Assembly (NCBI GenBank): GCA_966186435.1
Contig: CBIFWW010000007.1
Location: 1 to 48,679, forward strand
Direction: 5' to 3'
Length of the DNA: 48,679 nt
DNA from: CBIFWW01 sp966186435
GTDB taxonomy: Bacteria > Pseudomonadota > Gammaproteobacteria > Enterobacterales > Enterobacteriaceae
Every line of letters begins with the position of its first letter. Positions within the stretch are counted from its first letter, which is position 1. Shown piece after piece: positions 7,600-14,978 of this stretch. The notes under the pieces are model-generated. The model worked only from the letters and a program-made list of their open reading frames with translations, was not told where the DNA came from and did not search any database. The position numbers and the translations under genes are program-made.

Positions 7600-8448
7600 T
7601 CACATCGAAGCGTTTTGGCGTTGTACTGCTTGAGTCTCTTGCTCTGGTTCAGCGCAAATAGCAGCGCCAGGCAGATAGGGGCAAATCAGTTTTTTATATA
7701 CCAGTGCGCCGCAGATGGCGCCGATAACTGGGGCGCACAATGGCACCAGGAAGTACGGAATGCTCATACCACCGGTGAAGGCGGTTTCTCCCCAGCCAGC
7801 CAGTGCGGCGAAGGTTTTTGGCCCCAGGTCACGGGCTGGGTTCATGGCGAAGCCAGTAAGTGGCCCCATTGAGGCACCAATCACCGCGATCAACAGCCCA
7901 ACCAGCAGTGGCCCCATTGGCCCCCGTGGGATACCGTTACCGTCATCTGTCAGTGCCATGATCAGGCCCATCAGCACAGCAGTAATCACCCCTTCAACGG
8001 CAAATGCCTGCCAGAAGTTCAGATGTGGATTAGGGTAAGTGGAAAAAATCCCCGCCAAATCCAGGCTGGCAACACTGCCGCGCACCATCTGATGGGTCTG
8101 TTCGAAATCAAAAAACAGGTTGTAGTAAAGCCCGTAAACTAACGCCGCGCCGCAAAAGGCACCGGCAAATTGAGCAGCGATAAAGGGGGCAACTTTGCGC
8201 CCTTCAAAATTGGCGAACAACCATAAGGCGATAGAAACCGCCGGGTTGAGGTGGGCGCCTGAGACGCCAGCGGTGAGATAAATCGCGAGTGCGACACCCA
8301 GCCCCCAGATGATGCTGATTTCCCACTGGCCAAAGCTGGCGCCAGCGACTTTCATGGCGGCAACACATCCGACACCAAAAAAGATAAGCAGGCCGGTGCC
8401 GAGAAATTCAGCAATGCATTGGCCCTTCAGGTTTACTGTTTGGCTCAT
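7600..8448 (-). CDS. glpF: Glycerol facilitator GlpF
   Basis: Aquaglyceroporin that lets glycerol diffuse across the inner membrane. The 282-residue sequence holds six transmembrane helices and two NPA half-helices: SGAHLNPAVSIALWLF in the first repeat and GFAMNPARDLGPK in the second. The arginine after the second NPA is the selectivity-filter residue. The N-terminus MSQTVNLKGQCIAEFLGTG matches E. coli GlpF, so the start at 8448 is preferred over the 32-codon upstream extension. First gene of glpFKX. GlpR-like operators lie 60-100 bases upstream. Confidence 0.97.
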   Translation of the reverse strand: MSQTVNLKGQCIAEFLGTGLLIFFGVGCVAAMKVAGASFGQWEISIIWGLGVALAIYLTAGVSGAHLNPAVSIALWLFANFEGRKVAPFIAAQFAGAFCGAALVYGLYYNLFFDFEQTHQMVRGSVASLDLAGIFSTYPNPHLNFWQAFAVEGVITAVLMGLIMALTDDGNGIPRGPMGPLLVGLLIAVIGASMGPLTGFAMNPARDLGPKTFAALAGWGETAFTGGMSIPYFLVPLCAPVIGAICGALVYKKLICPYLPGAAICAEPEQETQAVQRQNASM

Positions 8449-8871
8449 AATCGGGTCCTGAAACTGTATAGGGTTATTAGTTAGTTCAGCTTCCGTGCCG
8501 TTATTATGCTCGTGGCATAGTGTTAATTTATCGTTAACGAACAAAACGAGAAATATCGAAATTGAAAACTGCGTGTTGCGTCATAAAAGTGAGCGTTTTC
8601 GCGCCATTTAACGGTGTGAAAAAGCGCGAGTACGCATAAAATCACTCTAAATGTTAAAATAAATGTTAACAGTCGCGCGAAAATGCCAGGCAGCATTCAG
8701 GTTTAGGCTAAAAAGTGTCTAGAACCGCAAAGAGCGCTGTATCCCGCTGGACACGGGCTGTGGGGCTTCTTACAATCGGAGCTACTGCGTAGTGCGCGCG
8801 TATCAATATGGCGCCGCCGCGTTGAAGATGATGAAAACACCATCAACGCCTTGCCATTCGGGAGAGATAGC
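8449..8871. promoter_or_regulatory. Divergent glpF / zapB control region
   Basis: The 423-base gap between divergent glpF and zapB contains no convincing gene. Near glpF it holds GlpR-like operators (annotated separately). The middle (about 8560-8700) is A+T-rich and should contain the zapB promoter. Bases 8810-8871 are a GC-rich leader ending in the GGGAGAGATAG ribosome site of zapB. Catabolite (CRP) control is expected for glpF, but no good CRP site was recognised. Confidence 0.6.
8526..8545. promoter_or_regulatory. Probable GlpR operator
   Basis: ATTTATCGTTAACGAACAAA matches the palindromic GlpR consensus (WATGTTCGWTAWCGAACATW, read on the minus strand) at 16 of 20 positions. A second, weaker half-site TATGCTCG lies at 8505-8512. 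Tandem GlpR operators upstream of glpF are known in E. coli. Confidence 0.55.
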
Positions 8872-9111
8872 ATGTCTTTAGAAGTATTTGAAAAACTTGA
8901 ATCAAAAGTTCAGCAGGCGATTGATACCATCACTCTGCTGCAAATGGAAATTGAAGAGCTGAAAGAAAAGAACAATTCCCTGGCGCAGGAAATGCAACAG
9001 GCGCAGGGGTCTGTTTCTGAAATGGCCCGTGAAAACGAGCGCCTGAAAGAACAGCAGAGCGGCTGGCAGGAACGTCTGCAAGCGCTGTTGGGTAAAATGG
9101 AAGAGGTGTAA
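8872..9111 (+). CDS. zapB: Cell-division factor ZapB
   Basis: Small coiled-coil protein that stabilises the Z-ring through ZapA and links it to the MatP-organised chromosome terminus. The 79-residue product is almost entirely heptad-patterned (MSLEVFEKLESKVQQAID ... QERLQALLGKMEEV) and matches E. coli ZapB in both termini. The start at 8872 follows GGGAGAGATAGC. A seven-codon upstream extension is possible but lacks a ribosome site. A bidirectional terminator separates it from convergent rraA. Confidence 0.95.
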   Translation: MSLEVFEKLESKVQQAIDTITLLQMEIEELKEKNNSLAQEMQQAQGSVSEMARENERLKEQQSGWQERLQALLGKMEEV

Positions 9112-9144
9112 TCTCCGCTTCCGCTGCGGAGCAGCAGTGGGTTG

Positions 9145-9171
9145 AAAAAAGGCGCCCTGAGCGCCTTTTTT
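9145..9171. terminator. Bidirectional terminator between zapB and rraA
   Basis: Stem GGCGC (9151-9155), loop CCTGA, GCGCC (9161-9165), flanked by six A on the left and six T on the right. It can serve both convergent genes. Confidence 0.88.
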
Positions 9172-9194
9172 GTGTTTGAAGTCTGCGGCCGATG

Positions 9195-9680
9195 TTATTC
9201 GATATCGAGGGGATCTTCCGACAGGATAATCCCGGTGTTGTCGGCATATAGATGGTCGCCTGAGAAGAATGTGACGCCGCCGAAGTTCACCCTAACATCG
9301 CTTTCCCCCACGCCTTCACCTGCAGCACCTGCCGGGATAGCAGCCATAGCTTGAATGCCGATGTCCAGCTCTTCGAGGTCATCCACCTGGCGCACTGCGC
9401 CGTAGACTACAATGCCTTCCCATTCATTCTGCACTGCCAGGCGGGCAAGGTCGGCATCGATCAGGGCGCGGCGCACGGAGCCACCCCCATCAACCAGCAG
9501 AATACGGCCACGGCCGTTTTCTTCGAGCATCTCATACAGCAACCCGTTGTCCTCGAAACATTTCACGGTAATGATTTGCCCGCCAAAGGAGGAACGCCCG
9601 CCAAAATTGGAGAACATGGGTTCCACGACGTTGACATCTTCTTGATAGATGTCGCAAAGCTCGGAAGTATCGTATTTCAT
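9195..9680 (-). CDS. rraA: Ribonuclease E activity regulator RraA
   Basis: Trimeric protein that binds RNase E and restrains mRNA decay. At 161 residues it equals E. coli RraA. The N-terminus MKYDTSELCDIYQEDVNVVEP and the glycine-rich core VDGGGSVRRALIDADLA are family signatures. The protein belongs to the former MenG fold (RraA/HMG aldolase superfamily) but acts as an RNase inhibitor, not a methyltransferase. The start at 9680 removes an eight-codon extension. It lies downstream of menA on the same strand, 93 bases away, as in E. coli. Confidence 0.96.
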   Translation of the reverse strand: MKYDTSELCDIYQEDVNVVEPMFSNFGGRSSFGGQIITVKCFEDNGLLYEMLEENGRGRILLVDGGGSVRRALIDADLARLAVQNEWEGIVVYGAVRQVDDLEELDIGIQAMAAIPAGAAGEGVGESDVRVNFGGVTFFSGDHLYADNTGIILSEDPLDIE

Positions 9681-9773
9681 AGGTTTAACGTTCGGTTGCG
9701 GCACGTGCTAATGAGTATATCGCCTAAATCCCGTTGTTGGCAAAATCATCAATTGGTCATTGATATTCATCAG

Positions 9774-10703
9774 TTAAAATTGGACTTTGCTTAGGATCAG
9801 GCCCAGGGAAAACAGAATGTTAGTCAATAGCGCGCCTTTTACCGTGCGCTCCAGCATTGGGCGCATAGCCGCCGGGTTGGTATTGGTCATGACAAAACGC
9901 ACTTGTTTAACCAGCAGCGGGGCCGCTAGCATAAACAGCCATCCCCATGGGCTTTTCAGCCAAATCAGGTTAAACAGCGCCAGACACAGCAGGGCACCTA
10001 TTAGCAAGCAGGCATGATAACGGCGGGCGATACCCGGGCCGAGGCACACTGCCAGAGTGTTCTTGCCATTTTCGGTATCGCTTTCAATATCGCGCAGATT
10101 ATTGATATTCAACACCGCCGTTGCCAGCAGTCCACAGGCTGTTGCTGGTAAGAATACGGCCAGGCTTAAAGCGTGTGCCTGTAAATACCAGGTACCACTG
10201 ACGCTGATCCAGCCAAAGAACACCAGCACGGAGATATCACCCAGGCCCATATAGCCATAGGGGCGGGTGCCGACGGTATAGGTAATGGCCGCCACGATGG
10301 ACAATACGCCCAGCAGCAGGAAGCTAAAGAAATCCGCTGGGGTACGGTAGGAAACAGCCACCAACGCCAGCCCGGACAGGCAAATCAATATTACGGTGAC
10401 GATAAGCGCCTGTTTCATCTGGGCTTGGGTGATCATCCCTTTCTGCATCCCGCGTAATGGTCCGATACGGTCTGGTTTATCGCTGCCTTTAACCGCATCG
10501 CCATAGTCATTGGCCAGGTTGGAGAGGATTTGCAGTAGCCCGGCGGTGATTAATGCCAGCAGAGCGGTAAGGGGATTAAACACATTTTGCCACCAGGCCA
10601 GAGCGGTGCCCACAACAATGGATGCAAAAGCGAGTGGTAAGGTTTTAAAACGGAGGCTTTCCAGCCAGGCTTGAGCCATGCTGGTGGGTTGAGAGTCAGT
10701 CAT
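9774..10703 (-). CDS. menA: 1,4-dihydroxy-2-naphthoate polyprenyltransferase MenA
   Basis: Inner-membrane prenyltransferase that joins the octaprenyl tail to DHNA, making demethylmenaquinone for anaerobic respiration. The 309-residue UbiA-family protein has about eight to nine transmembrane helices. The Asp-rich prenyl-diphosphate motif is NLANDYGDAVKGSD, with a second Asp-rich site NNLRDIESD. The start at 10703 matches the E. coli N-terminus (QAWLESLR.KTLPLAFA). The longer open frame would run back through the hslU terminator, which argues against it. Confidence 0.95.
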   Translation of the reverse strand: MTDSQPTSMAQAWLESLRFKTLPLAFASIVVGTALAWWQNVFNPLTALLALITAGLLQILSNLANDYGDAVKGSDKPDRIGPLRGMQKGMITQAQMKQALIVTVILICLSGLALVAVSYRTPADFFSFLLLGVLSIVAAITYTVGTRPYGYMGLGDISVLVFFGWISVSGTWYLQAHALSLAVFLPATACGLLATAVLNINNLRDIESDTENGKNTLAVCLGPGIARRYHACLLIGALLCLALFNLIWLKSPWGWLFMLAAPLLVKQVRFVMTNTNPAAMRPMLERTVKGALLTNILFSLGLILSKVQF

Positions 10704-10715
10704 TGTGTGCGCCAG

Positions 10716-10745
10716 AAATAAAAATGGGGGCAAATCCGCCCCCAT
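10716..10745 (-). terminator. Terminator of the hslVU transcript
   Basis: Eight-pair stem ATGGGGGC (10724-10731), loop AAATCC, GCCCCCAT (10738-10745). On the minus strand it is followed by TTTTTATTTC. It lies between hslU and menA and ends the hslVU (and perhaps ftsN) message. Confidence 0.88.
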
Positions 10746-10774
10746 CATTTGTGATGAAAATGCATTACTGGCGA

Positions 10775-12109
10775 TTATAGGATAAAACGGCTCAGATCTT
10801 CATCTGCAACTAATTCATCCAGGTGCTTACTGACGTATTCACCGTCGATGACAATCGTTTGGCCACTCAAATCACTGGCATCATAGGAGATATCTTCTAC
10901 CAGACGCTCCAGTACAGTGTGCAGACGGCGGGCACCGATGTTTTCAGTACTTTCGTTAACCTGCCATGCGGCCTGGGCAATGCGGCTGATACCGTCGGCG
11001 GTGAAGTCGATATTCACGCCTTCCGTTGCCATCAACGCTTTGTACTGCACAGTAATGGAAGCACTCGGCTCCGTCAGAATGCGTTCAAAGTCTTGAGTGG
11101 TCAGTGCCTGAAGCTCAACGCGGATTGGCAGACGGCCTTGCAGTTCTGGGATCAGGTCAGAAGGGCTGGCTACCTGGAATGCGCCGGAGGCGATAAATAG
11201 GATATGGTCAGTTTTCACCATGCCGTGCTTGGTGGAAACCGTACAGCCTTCCACTAATGGCAGCAGGTCACGCTGAACCCCCTCACGGGAAACATCCGGG
11301 CCAGAGGAATTACCGCCACGCTTACAAATTTTATCGATCTCATCAATAAATACGATCCCGTGCTGTTCAACGGCGTCGATAGCCTGCTGTTTCAGCTCTT
11401 CCGGGTTAACCAACTTCGCTGCTTCTTCTTCAATCAACAGCTTTATGGCGTCTTTGATTTTCAGCTTACGCGCTTTCTGCTGCTGGCCACCCAGGTTCTG
11501 GAACATGGATTGCAGCTGGCTGGTCATCTCTTCCATGCCCGGAGGGGACATGATTTCCACGCCCATCGGAGTAGCGGCAAGATTGATCTCGATTTCTTTG
11601 TCATCCAGCTGGCCTTCACGCAGTTTTTTGCGGAATGCCTGGCGTGCAGTGGAAGGCTCTTGCGCCTGTTCAGACTGCCCCCAGTTGTTTTTAGCGGGTG
11701 GAATTAACACATCCAGAATACGCTCTTCGGCCATTTCCTCGGCGCGATAGCGGTTTTTCTCGATAGCAGAAATACGCACCATTTTAATGGCAGAATCAGT
11801 CAGATCGCGGATGATAGAGTCCACTTCCTTACCTACGTAGCCTACTTCGGTAAATTTTGTTGCTTCAACTTTGGTAAACGGCGCATTAGCGAGTTTCGCC
11901 AGGCGGCGGGCAATTTCAGTTTTACCTACGCCGGTTGGGCCGATCATCAGAATGTTTTTCGGTGTCACTTCGTGACGTAATGCTTCGTCCAGCTGCATCC
12001 GGCGCCAGCGATTACGCAGCGCGATAGCCACGGAGCGTTTAGCCGCATCCTGACCGATGATGTGATTGTTAAGTTCACTGACGATTTCGCGTGGGGTCAT
12101 TTCAGACAT
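10775..12109 (-). CDS. hslU: HslU ATPase subunit of the HslVU protease
   Basis: AAA+ unfoldase (ClpY) that recognises substrates and feeds them to HslV in an ATP-dependent, heat-induced protease. The 444-residue sequence shows the Walker A GPTGVGKTE, the pore loop in EVGYVGKEVDS, the Walker B IVFIDEIDKI, the inserted I domain (about residues 110-240, Gln-rich around SMFQNLGGQQQKARK), and the C-terminal HslV-activating tail ending DEDLSRFIL. It begins nine bases after hslV, so the two are co-transcribed and probably translationally linked. Confidence 0.98.
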   Translation of the reverse strand: MSEMTPREIVSELNNHIIGQDAAKRSVAIALRNRWRRMQLDEALRHEVTPKNILMIGPTGVGKTEIARRLAKLANAPFTKVEATKFTEVGYVGKEVDSIIRDLTDSAIKMVRISAIEKNRYRAEEMAEERILDVLIPPAKNNWGQSEQAQEPSTARQAFRKKLREGQLDDKEIEINLAATPMGVEIMSPPGMEEMTSQLQSMFQNLGGQQQKARKLKIKDAIKLLIEEEAAKLVNPEELKQQAIDAVEQHGIVFIDEIDKICKRGGNSSGPDVSREGVQRDLLPLVEGCTVSTKHGMVKTDHILFIASGAFQVASPSDLIPELQGRLPIRVELQALTTQDFERILTEPSASITVQYKALMATEGVNIDFTADGISRIAQAAWQVNESTENIGARRLHTVLERLVEDISYDASDLSGQTIVIDGEYVSKHLDELVADEDLSRFIL

Positions 12110-12118
12110 GGAGGGTCC

Positions 12119-12649
12119 TTACGCTTTAGACGGTAATTCTTCGATGGTGTGGAAGTGGTTGGTGTAGATACAGATATCACCGGCAATCCCGAGGGATTTT
12201 TCCACAATGTCACGGGCGCTCAGCTCGGTATTCTCAAGCATGGCGCGGGCCGCTGCCTGGGCATAAGGCCCACCGGAGCCAATGGCAATCAGATCGTTTT
12301 CTGGCTGAATCACATCACCATTACCGGTGATGATCAGAGAGGCGGTTTCATCCGCTACCGCCAGCAGGGCTTCCAGCTTGCGCAGCATCCGGTCGGTTCG
12401 CCAGTCTTTCGCCAGTTCAACGGCGGCTTTGACCAAGTGACCCTGGTGCATTTCCAGCTTACGTTCGAACAATTCAAACAGCGTAAAGGCATCCGCAGTA
12501 CCCCCGGCGAAACCGGCAATCACTTTGTCGTTGTACAGGCGACGGACTTTTTTCACGTTGCCTTTCATCACGGTGTTGCCTAGCGTGGCCTGACCATCAC
12601 CACCAATCACTACATGGCCGTTACGGCGCACACTCACTATAGTTGTCAC
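12119..12649 (-). CDS. hslV: HslV peptidase subunit of the HslVU protease
   Basis: Proteasome-beta-like threonine peptidase (ClpQ). The 176-residue protein starts MTTIVSVRRNGHVVIGGDGQAT; removal of Met exposes the nucleophile Thr. The catalytic-lysine region KVRRLYNDKV and the GFAGGTADAF motif are intact. The start codon is GTG (12647-12649 read on the minus strand), as in E. coli. A sigma-32-like promoter lies about 70 bases upstream, overlapping the end of ftsN. Confidence 0.98.
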   Translation of the reverse strand: MTTIVSVRRNGHVVIGGDGQATLGNTVMKGNVKKVRRLYNDKVIAGFAGGTADAFTLFELFERKLEMHQGHLVKAAVELAKDWRTDRMLRKLEALLAVADETASLIITGNGDVIQPENDLIAIGSGGPYAQAAARAMLENTELSARDIVEKSLGIAGDICIYTNHFHTIEELPSKA

Positions 12650-12718
12650 GTGCAGACCCCTTTTTGCATATCAGGATATGAACCCCGGCCATAAACCGGG
12701 GACAGATTGCAGATAGAG

Positions 12719-12744
12719 ATGGGGGGGATTTTAGGGGTTTCAAC
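12719..12744 (-). promoter_or_regulatory. Sigma-32 (heat-shock) promoter for hslVU
   Basis: On the minus strand, GTTGAAA (12738-12744) and CCCCAT (12719-12724) are separated by 13 bases. This is close to the RpoH consensus CTTGAAA-N11-16-CCCCAT. The -35 element overlaps the ftsN stop codon. A CCCCGG/CCGGGG stem (12683-12701) follows in the leader. Confidence 0.75.
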
Positions 12745-13696
12745 CCCCGGAAGCGAGACGAATACAGTTTGCGTGGCCAGCCATCTTCAGACGTTCAATG
12801 GTGCTATCGGCTTTATCTTTGCCTTTGACTGGGCCAATCACCACCCGGTTCCAGCCATTATTAGTGGTAATTTTAGAGTCGAAACCCTCGAAGGCCAGTT
12901 GTGCACGCACGGTTTCGGCCTGCTCGGCACCTTTGAAGGAGCCGCACTGCACCATCCAGCGGCGGTCATCTTTCTTCTCAGCAGTTGGCTTAGGCGCGTC
13001 GTTAGCTACTGTCACCGGTGCGGATTTAGGCTGAGCGGCAGTGTGAGCCGGCGTCTGCATTAAATCCTGATAGGGCTGCTGCGTTTTCGCCGGGCGCTGT
13101 TGCGCTTGCGGTGCGCTTACTGGGCGATTCTGAGTATAAGCCTGTTCCGCCCCCTGAGATTGCACCCGCGCGGCTTCCTGTTGCTGCTGCATATTCCATT
13201 GCTGCTGTTGGGCCAGTTGGCGCTGATGTTGCAATGTTTGCTGACGTTGAGCCGGTGTCTGTTCGTTCCACGGCACTTCGTTTAGCTGAGTCGGTTGCTG
13301 GCGCATGTCGGCCTGCATCTGATCCAGCAACTGACGCTGCTCATCGGTTAACTGTTTCGGATTAATCACTTCACCACCGGCGGAGGGTTCCGTTGGCGCA
13401 CGCACGCCCGGCTGGCGGCTTTCCAGTTCTTTAATGTACTTCCAGCGCTCTTCCGGCTTAGGTGGCAAACCATTCCCGGCAACCTTTTGGCCCGGCAATA
13501 CTTCGCTCTCTTCTTTTTTATGGTGCGTAATGAAATACAGGCCGCCAATAAAAACCACCAGAACGGCGGCAGCGATGCCAATCATTGCCGGTGAGACAGC
13601 GGGCATGCCATGGGACGCTTTTTTACTGCGAGAATTGGTTTTTTTTCGCCGCGCAGGAGCCGATTGCCCACGGCGTACATAATCACGTTGTGCCAC
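12740..13696 (-). CDS. ftsN: Essential cell-division protein FtsN
   Basis: Bitopic membrane protein that triggers septal peptidoglycan synthesis by FtsWI through FtsA and FtsQLB. Order: cytoplasmic basic segment with RDYVRRG and RRKK, transmembrane helix PAMIGIAAAVLVVFIGGLYFI, periplasmic essential helices (WKYIKELESRQPGVRAPTEP), a long Gln-rich linker, and a C-terminal SPOR domain (RRWMVQCGSFKGAEQAE ... CIRLASGG) that binds denuded glycan. I chose the GTG at 13696 (MAQRDYVRR, 318 residues) because E. coli FtsN starts there and has 319. An in-frame ATG at 13735 would add 13 residues. Confidence 0.93.
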   Translation of the reverse strand: MAQRDYVRRGQSAPARRKKTNSRSKKASHGMPAVSPAMIGIAAAVLVVFIGGLYFITHHKKEESEVLPGQKVAGNGLPPKPEERWKYIKELESRQPGVRAPTEPSAGGEVINPKQLTDEQRQLLDQMQADMRQQPTQLNEVPWNEQTPAQRQQTLQHQRQLAQQQQWNMQQQQEAARVQSQGAEQAYTQNRPVSAPQAQQRPAKTQQPYQDLMQTPAHTAAQPKSAPVTVANDAPKPTAEKKDDRRWMVQCGSFKGAEQAETVRAQLAFEGFDSKITTNNGWNRVVIGPVKGKDKADSTIERLKMAGHANCIRLASGG

Positions 13697-13784
13697 TATC
13701 GTTTCGCTGTATTCATTGGTATACCAGCCCGCCATGTTACTTAAGGGGCGGGCCTTTGACCATATTGGTGTGTCCTAAAGCTGC

Positions 13785-14819
13785 TTATTTTCCATTAACA
13801 GCTTGCGTGGAGCCTCGAATTATCAGCTCGCAATCCAGTAATCGTGAGCCGCTGCTGACCATTTGTCCATTTAACTGGTCTAACAATAGCAGCATAGCCT
13901 GATGTCCGATTTCGTACCGCGGCTGGGCAACCGTGGTGAGTGGCGGATCGCAGAACTGAGATAAAGCTATGTTATCAAAGCCAATAAGTGAAATATCTTG
14001 CGGAATGCGTAACCCGTTGCGCTTGGCGTAGGAAAGCGCCCCGAGGGCCATGACATCGCTGTGGCAGAAAATGGCCGTGGGCATCACGGGCTGATTAATT
14101 AATTGCTCCATCGCCGCGGCCCCGGCTTCAAAACTAAAATCTCCACGGGCAATCAAGCGTGGATCTATCGTCATTCCATTGCGACGCAGCGCCTGCACAT
14201 ACCCTTGCAGGCGATAATGGCACAGTGGCATCTCTTCCGGCCCGGCAATGCAGCCGATGCGAGTGTGGCCCAGCTCGAGTAAGTGGTTAACCGCGTGGAA
14301 GGCCGCCGTTAGGTTATCAATATGGACGGTGGGAAGCTCAAGCTCGGGCGCAAACTCGTTGGCCATTACCATCGGTGGCAGGTTGCGCTGCTCTTCTTTG
14401 CTGGCATCAAAGGGCAGGCGTGAGCCAAGCAGTAACATACCGTCGATTTGCTTGGTAATAATCAGATCGATAAAGGTTTTTTCTTGCTGATTTTGATGAC
14501 CACAATCACCAATTAATACCAAATAGCCTTCGGCCGCTGCGGTGACTTCGATACCGCGAATGATTTCACTGAAAAAGGGATCGCAGATATCGGGAACAAT
14601 AACCAGAATCGTCCGTGATTCGTTACGTTTAACGTTGCGCCCGAGGGCATGCGGTAGATAGCCAACGTCGATCGCCGCCTGTTCAACGCGATGGCGAGTG
14701 GTTTGGGAGACTTTATCCGGGTTCATTAATGCACGTGATACTGTCGCGGTGGAGACATTAGCTTTCAGGGCAACATCTTTCATGGTTGCTGCGACAACTT
14801 GCTTCTTTTGCTTCAACAT
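13785..14819 (-). CDS. cytR: LacI-family repressor CytR
   Basis: Cytidine-responsive repressor that cooperates with CRP at nucleoside uptake and catabolism promoters. The 344-residue protein has an N-terminal helix-turn-helix (MKDVALKANVSTATVSRALMNP, with hinge RNVKRNES) and a periplasmic-binding-protein-like effector domain (ILVIVPDICDPFFSEIIRGIE ... IIGFDN-type motif LIGFDNIALSQFCDPPLTTV). The start at 14819 follows a perfect AGGAGA ribosome site; the 20-codon upstream extension is unlikely. It lies between priA and ftsN, as in E. coli. Confidence 0.96.
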   Translation of the reverse strand: MLKQKKQVVAATMKDVALKANVSTATVSRALMNPDKVSQTTRHRVEQAAIDVGYLPHALGRNVKRNESRTILVIVPDICDPFFSEIIRGIEVTAAAEGYLVLIGDCGHQNQQEKTFIDLIITKQIDGMLLLGSRLPFDASKEEQRNLPPMVMANEFAPELELPTVHIDNLTAAFHAVNHLLELGHTRIGCIAGPEEMPLCHYRLQGYVQALRRNGMTIDPRLIARGDFSFEAGAAAMEQLINQPVMPTAIFCHSDVMALGALSYAKRNGLRIPQDISLIGFDNIALSQFCDPPLTTVAQPRYEIGHQAMLLLLDQLNGQMVSSGSRLLDCELIIRGSTQAVNGK

Positions 14820-14978
14820 CTTCTCCTCGCATATCCATTCTACGGGCGCCGACAATTCCAGTTGTCTGACCGTGCTCACATTTTTAGCAGAATTTTTACC
14901 TCGGAGTTACATAAATTTCATTGGAACTGTGACGCGAGTTGAATTTTTCGATCCGCCTCGCATAACTGAGTTTTCGCT

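Noticed and set aside
8560..8640. Possible CRP sites upstream of glpF
   Set aside because: Only half-matches to TGTGA-N6-TCACA were seen; not enough to annotate.
13080..13350. Gln-rich repetitive tract as a possible separate repeat element
   Set aside because: It is the known variable Gln-rich linker of FtsN, not an independent repeat.
13697..13735. Upstream ATG start for ftsN adding 13 residues
   Set aside because: Family N-terminus and length favour the GTG at 13696; the ATG lacks a clear ribosome site. It remains possible.
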